Assembly (NCBI GenBank): GCA_024763035.1
Contig: JANTGG010000005.1
Span: 1 to 61,098 of the forward strand
Source of the DNA: Desulfocapsa sp.
Lineage (GTDB): Bacteria; Desulfobacterota; Desulfobulbia; Desulfobulbales; Desulfocapsaceae
Length of the DNA: 61,098 nucleotides
Direction of reading: 5' to 3'
Of this stretch, positions 52,871-61,098 are shown in pieces. A program made the translations under genes and the position numbers. Positions within the stretch are counted from its first letter, which is position 1. The number at the start of each line of letters is the position of its first letter. The notes beneath the pieces were generated by a model. The model had not been told where the DNA came from. It did not search any database and worked only from the letters and a program-made list of their open reading frames with translations.

Positions 52871-53809
52871 ATGATGAAGAAACAAATAATTGCAACTCTG
52901 ATTTCTTGTGCGTTGCTGCTGGGAGCGGTCTCCGCATCGGCAGAAAAACTGACCCTTATGCTGGACTGGTTTCCAAATATCGATCATCTGCCCATCTATG
53001 TGGCGCAGGAGCAGGGACTCTTTAAAAAAGTCGGGCTGGAGGTGGAGATTCTCTCTCCCTCTGAAACAGCAGACGGTCTGAAACTTGCCGCCTCCGGCAA
53101 TGTGGACCTGGCAGTGTCCTATGAGCCGCAGACCATTATCGCAGCAGCAGGCGGGCTTGATGTGAAGGTGGTGGGAAGGCTGGTGGAGCATCCCCTGACG
53201 ACGCTTCTTTTTCTCAAGGAAAAGGGCTTTAAAACAGTCAAAGACCTGGAAGGGAAAAAAATCGGCTATACAGTTCCGGGCTTGATGGATGTGATGTTGA
53301 AAGCGCTGCTCAGCCTTAACGGGGTAAAGGAGTATGAGGCGGTGAATGTGGGTTTTACCATTGTCCCGTCACTGGTTGCCGGTAATGTGGACGCGGTTAT
53401 GGGTCCTTTTAAGACCTATGAGACGGTGACCATGAAACATCAGAACCTTGAGGCGGCGTACTTTGAACTGGAGAAGTGGGGTATCCCGGACTACGAGGAG
53501 CTGATCTTTGTCTGTGGTGCCGGAACCCTTGCCGGAAAAGAGGCGCATATCAAAGATTTTATTGAGGCTGTGGCAGCAGCGGCAATGTACACCCGTACGC
53601 ACCCGCAGGAGGCACTGCAGATTTATCTCAAGGCATTGCCGGAAGCGGATGTACGGGTTGAAAGTGATGCGTTTGCGTTGACCCTTCCTTTTTATGCAGC
53701 TCCCGGCGGCTCAGATGTCACTGCCTGGCAGCGGTTTGCCGATTTTTCCCTGCAGCATGGACTGATTGAAAAACCGGTGCAGGCTGCCGAGCTGATTCAC
53801 GTCTGGTAG
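52871..53809 (+). CDS. NMT1/THI5-type periplasmic binding protein (ThiY-like)
   Basis: 312 aa. A signal peptide spans residues 1-24 (IATLISCALLLGAVSASA). The mature start KLTLMLDWFPNIDHLPIYVAQEQGLFKKVGLEVEILSPSE is the NMT1/THI5 fold opening, which binds pyrimidine moieties in the ThiY group. Additional parts are VDLAVSYEPQTIIAAAG and GKKIGYTVPGLMDVMLKALL. Position next to thiD and behind a TPP riboswitch makes HMP or formylaminopyrimidine the likely ligand, not nitrate or taurine. It delivers the ligand to the permease encoded just upstream. Confidence 0.92.
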   Translation: MMKKQIIATLISCALLLGAVSASAEKLTLMLDWFPNIDHLPIYVAQEQGLFKKVGLEVEILSPSETADGLKLAASGNVDLAVSYEPQTIIAAAGGLDVKVVGRLVEHPLTTLLFLKEKGFKTVKDLEGKKIGYTVPGLMDVMLKALLSLNGVKEYEAVNVGFTIVPSLVAGNVDAVMGPFKTYETVTMKHQNLEAAYFELEKWGIPDYEELIFVCGAGTLAGKEAHIKDFIEAVAAAAMYTRTHPQEALQIYLKALPEADVRVESDAFALTLPFYAAPGGSDVTAWQRFADFSLQHGLIEKPVQAAELIHVW

Positions 53810-53821
53810 GAGAAAAGAGCT

Positions 53822-54646
53822 GTGAAAAGATATTTTCGAGCATTGACCATTGCCGGATCAGACAGCGGCGGTGGGGCAGGTATTCAGGCGGATCTGAAAA
53901 CCTTTTCCGCCCTCGGTTGTTACGGCATGTCGGTGATCACTGCACTCACTGCCCAGAACAGTGTGACTGTTTCGGGGATTCAGGCAGTTCCGCCGGAATT
54001 TATAGAACTGCAGATGGATGCGGTGCTGGGTGATATTGGAGCGGACGCGGTAAAGATAGGTATGCTCCATTCTCCCGAAGTGATTGTCGCAGTGGCCCGC
54101 TGCCTGCAGCGCTATTCCTGCAAAACCATTGTCCTTGATCCGGTGATGGTGACCAGAAACGGGGATAAGCTGCTGCAGGATGATGCGGTACTGGCACTGC
54201 AGGAGGAACTTTTTCCCCTCGCCACCGTTATCACCCCCAACCTTGCCGAGGCATCCCTGCTCCTTGACCGCAGGATCGATGAGTACGAGCAGATGGCGGA
54301 TGCCTGCCGTGATCTTGCCCGGCTCGGCTGTGACCGTGTATTTCTAAAAGGCGGAGCCCTGAGAGGTTCTGTCAGTGTGGATCTCATGTATGATCATGGA
54401 AGGGGTGAGCTTGTGAAACTTGAGAGTCCCCGAGTGGATACGGTAAACAGCCATGGTACAGGATGCACCATCTCCTCCGCCATCGCCGCCGGTCTTGCCA
54501 GGGGCATGGAGCTGACTGATGCGGTGACTGCCGCTAAAAAATATATCGATGATGCCCTGCAGGGCGGTGCGGACGTGAAAATCGGCGAGGGTCATGGACC
54601 GGTGCATCATTTCCACAAGTGGTGGTCAGTCGAAAAAAACAGCTAA
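53822..54646 (+). CDS. thiD: Hydroxymethylpyrimidine/phosphomethylpyrimidine kinase
   Basis: 274 aa from a GTG at 53822 with AGGAGAAAAG upstream. The ribokinase-like fold is clear: IAGSDSGGGAGIQADLKTFSALG (about 10-32), VLDPVMVTRNGDKLL, ATVITPNLAEASLLLDRRI, and the C-terminal anion hole VNSHGTGCTISSAIAAGLARG with the catalytic Asp-like region. It phosphorylates HMP twice for thiamine synthesis. It works on the pyrimidine brought in by the transporter and on the product of ThiC. Its TAA stop (54644-54646) coincides with the first bases of repeat-2 copy C. Confidence 0.95.
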   Translation: MKRYFRALTIAGSDSGGGAGIQADLKTFSALGCYGMSVITALTAQNSVTVSGIQAVPPEFIELQMDAVLGDIGADAVKIGMLHSPEVIVAVARCLQRYSCKTIVLDPVMVTRNGDKLLQDDAVLALQEELFPLATVITPNLAEASLLLDRRIDEYEQMADACRDLARLGCDRVFLKGGALRGSVSVDLMYDHGRGELVKLESPRVDTVNSHGTGCTISSAIAAGLARGMELTDAVTAAKKYIDDALQGGADVKIGEGHGPVHHFHKWWSVEKNS

Positions 54647-54681
54647 GCAAAGACTCCGAGAAAGTATCTATAAGGTACTAA
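54644..54681 (+). repeat. Intergenic repeat family 2, copy C (right end)
   Basis: TAAGCAAAGACTCCGAGAAA then TATCTATAAGGTACTAAA. It matches the right part of copy B on the other strand and the end of copy A. The first three bases are the thiD stop codon. Confidence 0.65.
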
Positions 54682-54696
54682 AAGCAAAATGGAACC

Positions 54697-54770
54697 GTAG
54701 GAGCTCGCCCTGCGAGCGAAATTCCAGACCTGGCAACACCTTGAATCGCTTGGCAGGGGGTGAGCTTCCA
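54697..54770. repeat. REP-like palindromic repeat, copy 4
   Basis: GTAGGAGCTCGCCCTGCGAG on the left, TTGGCAGGGGGTGAGCTTCC on the right, conserved loop ATTCCAGACCTGGCAACACC then TTGAATCG. It sits between thiD and thiC inside the operon. Confidence 0.85.
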
Positions 54771-54787
54771 TATCAGACAGAGCTTGA

Positions 54788-56701
<1,914 letters not shown>

Positions 56702-56835
56702 GCTATGGCAAAGGGAGATAGGGGAGAGAGATGGAAAGGGGCGTCGTCAATAGTCCCTCGTTTCAAGCAGGAAGGATGGTGTAAAAAAACATCCTCCTGG
56801 TTACCACTGAAAATCAGGAAGAAGCACAATGAACC

Positions 56836-56910
56836 TGCAGGAGCTCGCCCCCGCGATCGATTTTCCAGGTTTAGCAACACCTTGGATCGTGCACAGGGAC
56901 AAACTCTTAC
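56836..56910. repeat. REP-like palindromic repeat, copy 5
   Basis: TGCAGGAGCTCGCCCCCGCG on the left, a decayed right arm TGCACAGGGACAAACTCTTA, conserved loop TTTTCCAGGTTTAGCAACAC then CTTGGATCG. It lies in the 301-bp gap after thiC. Confidence 0.8.
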
Positions 56911-57002
56911 ATACAATGCGGCCCAATGTGTTTTGATGATAAAGATGAATGCCGCCGTATGGCTGACTTTGCTTGATTGATTTATGCGTTTCAAATGACT
57001 GC

Positions 57003-57239
57003 TTATTCACTGTTAACGGAGTTGTCTTTTTTAAGGATTTCCCGGCGTTCCATTTTATATGCGTTGTACCCGAGTTGTGCCTGCTCTGCTGCCGTGATCG
57101 GGTCATATGAGGGATTTTCAGTACGCCGGTTCTGTTCCATAGCCCCCATTCCGTTGTATATTCCCTCATACATCTGTTCTTTGTTGGAACAACCTGTTGC
57201 CATAATTAACAGTAGAAACACCATAACAGTTACTTTCAT
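57003..57239 (-). CDS. Small lipoprotein of unknown function
   Basis: 78 aa. A short signal peptide with hydrophobic core VTVMVFLLLIMA ends at a lipobox-like ATG-C (residues 14-17), so Cys17 should be lipidated; Ser at +2 predicts outer-membrane sorting. The mature 60 residues are polar (NKEQMYEGIYNGMGAMEQNRRTENPSYDPITAAEQAQLGYNAYKMERREIL). The pattern is like the small YgdI/entericidin-sized anchored proteins, but I recognise no family. It is convergent with thiC across a REP element. The ATG at 57239 is preceded by AGGAGG. Confidence 0.7.
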   Translation of the reverse strand: MKVTVMVFLLLIMATGCSNKEQMYEGIYNGMGAMEQNRRTENPSYDPITAAEQAQLGYNAYKMERREILKKDNSVNSE

Positions 57240-57382
57240 TTGATCCTCCTGACAAAGTCAATATATATCCTGAAAATTTACGATAAATTTCAAAGGCGAC
57301 CAGTCTTCACATTTCGTCCGAACTTGGTCGGAATACAGCAGGGTAGACCTTGTTCCCTGTATTTGGCAAGACTGCTTGGTTG

Positions 57383-57411
57383 TTGACATTGTGTATACGT
57401 TGTCATAATAT
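57383..57411 (+). promoter_or_regulatory. Toxin-antitoxin promoter with overlapping palindromic operator
   Basis: TTGACA (57383-57388), 17-bp spacer, TAATAT (57406-57411). The 22-bp near-palindrome TGACATTGTGTATACGTTGTCA (57384-57405), centred on GTATAC, fills the spacer. This suits autorepression by the toxin-antitoxin complex. Transcription would begin at about 57418, the first base of the toxin ATG. Confidence 0.65.
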
Positions 57412-57417
57412 ATAGAT

Positions 57418-57693
57418 ATGTTTAAATGGAATCCTGAAAAAAACAGGCAACTGATCAGGGAACGTGGCATTTCCTTTGAAGAGATTGTTCAGGCCATTGC
57501 TGACGGTTATGGAGTGAATGATGTTCCTCATTGGAATCGCGAAAAGTATCCCAATCAACACATCTTGACGGTAATAATTCGAAATTATGCCCACTTGGTG
57601 CCTTATGTTATGGACGGGCAGCATTATTTCCTGAAAACGATTATCCCAAGCCGCAAAGAAACCAGACGAATACGGGGTGAAGAGAATGACTAA
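57418..57693 (+). CDS. BrnT-like type II toxin
   Basis: 91 aa. FKWNPEKNRQLIRERGISFEEIVQAIADGY, then ILTVIIRNYAHLVPYVMDGQHYFLKTIIPSRKETRRI, shows the BrnT layout: a short alpha-beta RNase-like fold with basic residues and an end R-K-E-T-R-R. Known BrnT toxins cut RNA and are controlled by a downstream antitoxin, as here. There is no ribosome site before the ATG and the predicted start of transcription falls on it, suggesting a leaderless message. It overlaps the antitoxin gene by eight bases. Confidence 0.85.
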   Translation: MFKWNPEKNRQLIRERGISFEEIVQAIADGYGVNDVPHWNREKYPNQHILTVIIRNYAHLVPYVMDGQHYFLKTIIPSRKETRRIRGEEND

Positions 57694-57961
57694 GACCAAA
57701 AAATATCTTCTCGATGATTATGAAAAGGAGATTTTGGACCGCCATGAAGCCGGTACTATGGAGCAGGGTGAAGTATCAGAATCCCTGATTGTTGCAGCTC
57801 AGCAAACCATGAAGAAAAATAAAAACATCAATATTCGTATTTCAGAAAATGACCTGGAATCCATCAAACTGTTAGCTGTGCGAGAGGGATTGCCGTATCA
57901 GACTCTCATCGGCAGTTTGATTCACAAGTACGCTTCCGGCATATTAAAAGAAGTGGCGTGA
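57686..57961 (+). CDS. CopG/BrnA-type antitoxin
   Basis: 91 aa from the ATG at 57686, with GGGGTGAAGAG upstream; a GTG three codons earlier is in frame. The N-terminal part (KYLLDDYEKEILDRHEAGTMEQGEVSESL) is acidic and should neutralise the toxin. The C-terminal part (NKNINIRISENDLESIKLLAVREGLPYQTLIGSLIHKYASGIL) is a ribbon-helix-helix DNA-binding domain, the likely ligand of the palindrome at 57384-57405. It is the second gene after the toxin, the BrnT-BrnA order. Confidence 0.85.
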   Translation: MTKTKKYLLDDYEKEILDRHEAGTMEQGEVSESLIVAAQQTMKKNKNINIRISENDLESIKLLAVREGLPYQTLIGSLIHKYASGILKEVA

Positions 57962-58789
57962 TTGTCAGCATGAAAATCAAAACCAATCAGTGCCTTACTC
58001 TTAAATGCAGTTTCGGGGATACCATACTTAATTATTTGTCTTTGGTTCTGGTTTCTGTTTTTTAAGTATCCGGAATGTGAGATTTCCCAATTTATCCAGA
58101 AAAACTTCTAACCCAAGGGGGGCGACTGCTCCGCATCGTGTCGACGCCGGAGATCATCATCCTCACCGCGAAGATGTGCTCCGGCATACGCCCTTATACT
58201 CTTCTGTTCGCCTTACCATTCCAGCTTTACGGGATTTACGTCAATGAAACGGGCAGTGGAGAGAGTATACTTCTTCCCCATGGGAAAAGAAACAAAATGT
58301 CCCCGTCAGAGATGTCCCTTCCACTTTTTTTGGAAATTGATATACTTGCTATAGTGTCGATGCACTTTTCCAACTATACGATGTAAACCATCCTCTGTTT
58401 CAGGCATGGTTATGATATGCAAGAGATCAGGTGAAGAACATCAGAAAGCCGTGTACGGCGGGATGTTAGCAAAAGAACCAGGAGAGATCTGTCGATTTAG
58501 TGCTTTACTCTACCTGAGGTTCTGGCATGGCAATTGCTTAACTTTTTAAAAGATCTACATTGATCGAAAAAGCTCTCTATTTTCTTTTTTATGGTCGGGA
58601 AGAAAAAGAAGATGCACATGGATATGATGGGTCGTTTTTCCGGACGCAAAAGGGTACCGCAGCTGTCTATTCTTTTTCTTGCAGATGTGGAAAAGGTGGA
58701 GATTGTGCCAAACTGTTTCCAAGACCTATCGCATCATGTGGCACAAAGTTGAGGTTATTCTGGCAAAAAAATACTATGGGAGTTCTGCC
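57962..58789. other. 828-bp region without convincing genes
   Basis: After the antitoxin and before orn. Two weak frames (58138-58386 and 58560-58814) lack ribosome sites and family signals. A GC-rich patch at about 58117-58190 contrasts with the AT-rich rest and may be a fragment of lost coding DNA. The orn promoter is somewhere near the right end. No repeat of the three families was found. Confidence 0.45.
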
Positions 58790-59335
58790 ATGTCTGTTGC
58801 AAAAGAAAATTTGATCTGGATTGACCTTGAAATGACCGGGCTGGATCCGGAAACGGATCAGATCATAGAGATTGCGACCATCATCACCGACCCGGAGCTG
58901 AATATCCTTGCCCAGGGACCGGTGCTGGCTGTTTATCAACCCGAAGAGATACTGAACCGGATGGATGAGTGGAACACCTCGCATCACTCTGCCTCCGGTC
59001 TGCTGAAGCGGGTGCGAACGTCAACTCTTAGCCCTGCACAGGCGGAAGAACAGACCCTTGCCTTTCTCAAAGAGTGGGTGCCGGCGGGCGTCTCTCCAAT
59101 CTGCGGCAATTCAATCTGCCAGGATCGCCGATTCCTTGCCCGGTTGATGCCTGAACTTGAGGAATTTTTTCATTATCGCAATCTTGATGTTTCCACCCTT
59201 AAAGAACTGTTCCAACGCTGGGCTCCTGAAACAGCAGAGGGGTTCAGTAAACAGAATAATCACCTGGCCCTGGATGACATTAAGGAATCTATTGAAGAGC
59301 TGAAGTATTACCGGAAGACCATACTCAGGATCTGA
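58790..59335 (+). CDS. orn: Oligoribonuclease
   Basis: 181 aa from the ATG at 58790 ([19 protein letters not shown]), with GGGAG seven bases upstream; the in-frame extension to 58679 is rejected. A DEDDh 3'-5' exonuclease: Asp and Glu in DLEMTGLD (Exo I), Asp in [12 protein letters not shown] (Exo II), and His/Asp in NHLALDDI (Exo III). It degrades oligonucleotides of two to five nucleotides, including pGpG from cyclic-di-GMP breakdown, which ties it to the cyclase and PilZ proteins encoded here. Full length. It is convergent with glgP. Confidence 0.95.
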   Translation: MSVAKENLIWIDLEMTGLDPETDQIIEIATIITDPELNILAQGPVLAVYQPEEILNRMDEWNTSHHSASGLLKRVRTSTLSPAQAEEQTLAFLKEWVPAGVSPICGNSICQDRRFLARLMPELEEFFHYRNLDVSTLKELFQRWAPETAEGFSKQNNHLALDDIKESIEELKYYRKTILRI

Positions 59336-59363
59336 GTCCATCGGGGTTGAATGTGTGTGAGAT

Positions 59364-61098
59364 TCAGCCCGGATCCACACCCCAGATTTCCCGGGCATAC
59401 TCGCCGATGGTGCGGTCACTGCTGAATTTCCCCATGTTGGCCACATTGAGGATAGACTTTCTTGTCCAGTCCACGCTGTTCAGGTATTCCCGACCAATGC
59501 TTTCCTGGCAGGCCAGGTAGGATTCCAGATCCAGCAGGATCAGGTAGGGATCATGCTCACTGAGCAGGTCATCCACAATAGGTTTGAAAATTTCAGTGTC
59601 GCCATTACTGAAGGCACCGCTGCCAATGGCCTCAATGATGCGGCTGACAACCGGGTTGGAGCTGCATATCTGCCATGGTGTCCGGCTCTTATGCAGTTTT
59701 TCATATTCCACTTCTTCGGCGGTCATGCCGAAAATAAAGATATTTTCCTCCCCTACCTCTTCACGGATTTCTATATTGGCGCCATCCAGGGTGCCCACGG
59801 TCAGGGCGCCGTTTAAGGAGAACTTCATGTTTCCGGTTCCCGATGCTTCTGTTCCGGCGGTGGAGATCTGCTGGGAAAGATCAGCCGCCGGCATGATGCA
59901 CTCGGCAAGGGATACGTTGTAGTTGGGAAGGAAGACAACCTTCAGCCGCTCACCAATGCGCGGGTCACCGTTAATGATATCGGCAACAGAGTTGATGAGC
60001 TTGATGATCAGTTTTGCCCGGTGATACGAGGGCGCTGCTTTGCCGGCAAAGATGACGGTTCGCTCTGCCTGCGTTTCCCCGGGGTGGGAGATTAAACGGT
60101 GATACAGCGCAATCACATGGAGGATATTGAGCAGCTGCCGTTTGTACTCATGGATGCGTTTGACCTGGATGTCAAACATGGAATCCGGGTTGACTGTAAC
60201 CCCGCAGGTTGTTTCGATCAGTCGTGCAAGTTCCTGTTTGTTTGCCAGTTTGACCTGCTGCCACCGGCTCTGAAAATCCGGATCGTCCGCATGGGGAATA
60301 AGTTTTTTCAGCTGATCCAGGTCGGTGGTGAAATCCGGACCGATTTTTTCACTGATCAGGGCGGCAAGACCCGGATTGCATTTGAGCAGCCAGCGTCTCG
60401 GGGTGATGCCATTGGTTTTGGAATTAATCCGGTTCGGATACATCTCATGAAAATGATGAAACAGATCTCTCTTGAGCAGCTCGGTATGCAGAGCCGCCAC
60501 TCCGTTAACGGAATGACTGCCGATGATGGCCAGGTTGGACATGCGCACCTGCCTGATATCGTCTTCGGCAATAATGGACATCTCGCGAATTTTTCGCTCA
60601 TTACCCGGATATTTCAGGGCAACTTCTTCAAGAAAGCGGCGGTTGATCTCAAAGATGATCTCCATGTGCCGTGGAAGCACTCGGCTGATCATTTCCACTG
60701 GCCAGGTTTCTAGGGCTTCCGGCATCAGGGTGTGGTTGGTGTAGCCGAAGGTGCGGACTGATATATCCCAGGCTCTTTCCCAGGGGAGACCGTGTTCGTC
60801 GAGTAGCAGCCGCATCAGTTCGGGAATGGCAATGGCCGGGTGGGTGTCGTTGAGCTGAACTGCCACCTGGTTGGGAAAGTCGGTGAAATCATCATTATGT
60901 TTTGTGTAGCGGCGCATGATGTCGCAGAACGTGGCGGCAACAAAAAAGTATTGCTGTTTGAGGCGCAGTTCCTGACCTTCTCGGATATCGTCTGAGGGGT
61001 AGAGCACCTTGGACAGGGTTTCCGAGCGCACCTTGTCATCAACCGAGCCGATATAGTCGCCCACGTTAAAATGGGCCAGGTCAAGCTCCCGGGATGCT
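59364..61098 (-). CDS. glgP: Glycogen phosphorylase, C-terminal part (start beyond window)
   Basis: The frame is open to the right edge (ASRELDLAHFNVGDYIGSV at the start of the visible part), so the gene begins outside; about 577 codons of a usual 800-850 are here. The pyridoxal-phosphate lysine lies in EASGTGNMKFSLNGALTVGTLDGANIEI. Other family strings are DTHPAIAIPELMRLLLDEHGL, FGYTNHTLMPEALETWPV, NGITPRRWLLKCNPGLA, HEYKRQLLNILH and FAGKAAPSYHRAKLIIKLINSVA. It releases glucose-1-phosphate from storage glycogen. Its final residues VDWTRKSILNVANMGKFSSDRTIGEYAREIWGV are the typical C-terminus. Confidence 0.96.
   Translation of the reverse strand, partial: ASRELDLAHFNVGDYIGSVDDKVRSETLSKVLYPSDDIREGQELRLKQQYFFVAATFCDIMRRYTKHNDDFTDFPNQVAVQLNDTHPAIAIPELMRLLLDEHGLPWERAWDISVRTFGYTNHTLMPEALETWPVEMISRVLPRHMEIIFEINRRFLEEVALKYPGNERKIREMSIIAEDDIRQVRMSNLAIIGSHSVNGVAALHTELLKRDLFHHFHEMYPNRINSKTNGITPRRWLLKCNPGLAALISEKIGPDFTTDLDQLKKLIPHADDPDFQSRWQQVKLANKQELARLIETTCGVTVNPDSMFDIQVKRIHEYKRQLLNILHVIALYHRLISHPGETQAERTVIFAGKAAPSYHRAKLIIKLINSVADIINGDPRIGERLKVVFLPNYNVSLAECIMPAADLSQQISTAGTEASGTGNMKFSLNGALTVGTLDGANIEIREEVGEENIFIFGMTAEEVEYEKLHKSRTPWQICSSNPVVSRIIEAIGSGAFSNGDTEIFKPIVDDLLSEHDPYLILLDLESYLACQESIGREYLNSVDWTRKSILNVANMGKFSSDRTIGEYAREIWGVDPG

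Noticed and set aside
58138-58386. 82-codon frame before orn
   Set aside because: No ribosome site, unnatural composition, no family.
58560-58814. 84-codon frame overlapping the orn start
   Set aside because: Overlaps the orn start region in another frame and has no supporting signal.

Overview
The window comes from a Gram-negative, motile, probably anaerobic bacterium. It has outer-membrane proteins, lipoproteins, an LPS-type glycosyltransferase, cache-domain chemoreception, several large hybrid histidine kinases and a multisubunit energy-converting membrane complex. Gene content and protein style are most like Desulfobacterota (Desulfobulbales-type sulfate reducers). That placement is inference from protein style; no rRNA or other phylogenetic marker was available.

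Layout. 1-8.1 kb: an exported propeller-type protein (cut by the window edge) divergent from an outer-membrane porin, a CHASE/PAS hybrid kinase, a GT90 glycosyltransferase and an M48 membrane protease. 8.4-18.0 kb, all on the minus strand: a signalling block read as diguanylate cyclase, hybrid kinase with a solute-binding sensor, NtrC-type sigma54 activator, then (behind a -24/-12 promoter and an upstream double site) a small receiver-like protein and a large chemoreceptor with duplicated cache domains and a cysteine cluster. 18.3-26.6 kb: housekeeping and redox genes (rlmKL, a thioredoxin-like gene, an amidohydrolase with a zinc-ribbon partner, a KASIII-AMMECR1-cysteine cluster-Nudix run, a DEAD-box helicase). 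26.7-33.4 kb: small secreted or hypothetical genes, a DsrE-like gene, hydantoinase/oxoprolinase, enoyl-ACP reductase and pyrF. 33.4-42.0 kb: an acetyltransferase whose start lies in a mobile repeat, PilZ, a ClC transporter with CBS/TrkA-C tail, GYF_2-AIM24, TerB-like DUF533, another hybrid kinase and a YaiI/DUF188 protein.

42.0-50.9 kb holds a six-gene hyf-like operon in the order B-C-E-F-G-I. Its 'hydrogenase' large subunit lacks the two CxxC pairs that bind NiFe, which fits an energy-converting hydrogenase-related (Ehr) complex. The gene upstream, same strand, resembles LCIB-type carbonic anhydrases. 51.2-56.7 kb is a thiamine operon: TPP riboswitch with terminator, a pyrimidine-precursor ABC transporter, thiD and thiC. 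57.0-61.1 kb: a small lipoprotein, a BrnT-like toxin-antitoxin pair that may be leaderless, orn, and the C-terminal part of glycogen phosphorylase, cut by the edge.

The intergenic spaces carry three repeat families: a 141-bp MITE-like element (two copies, opposite strands), REP-like hairpins of about 75 bp with a strongly conserved loop (five copies, one split by the MITE), and a roughly 85-110 bp repeat (three copies). Several sit exactly at gene ends or starts. I saw no tRNA, rRNA, CRISPR array, integrase or transposase gene.
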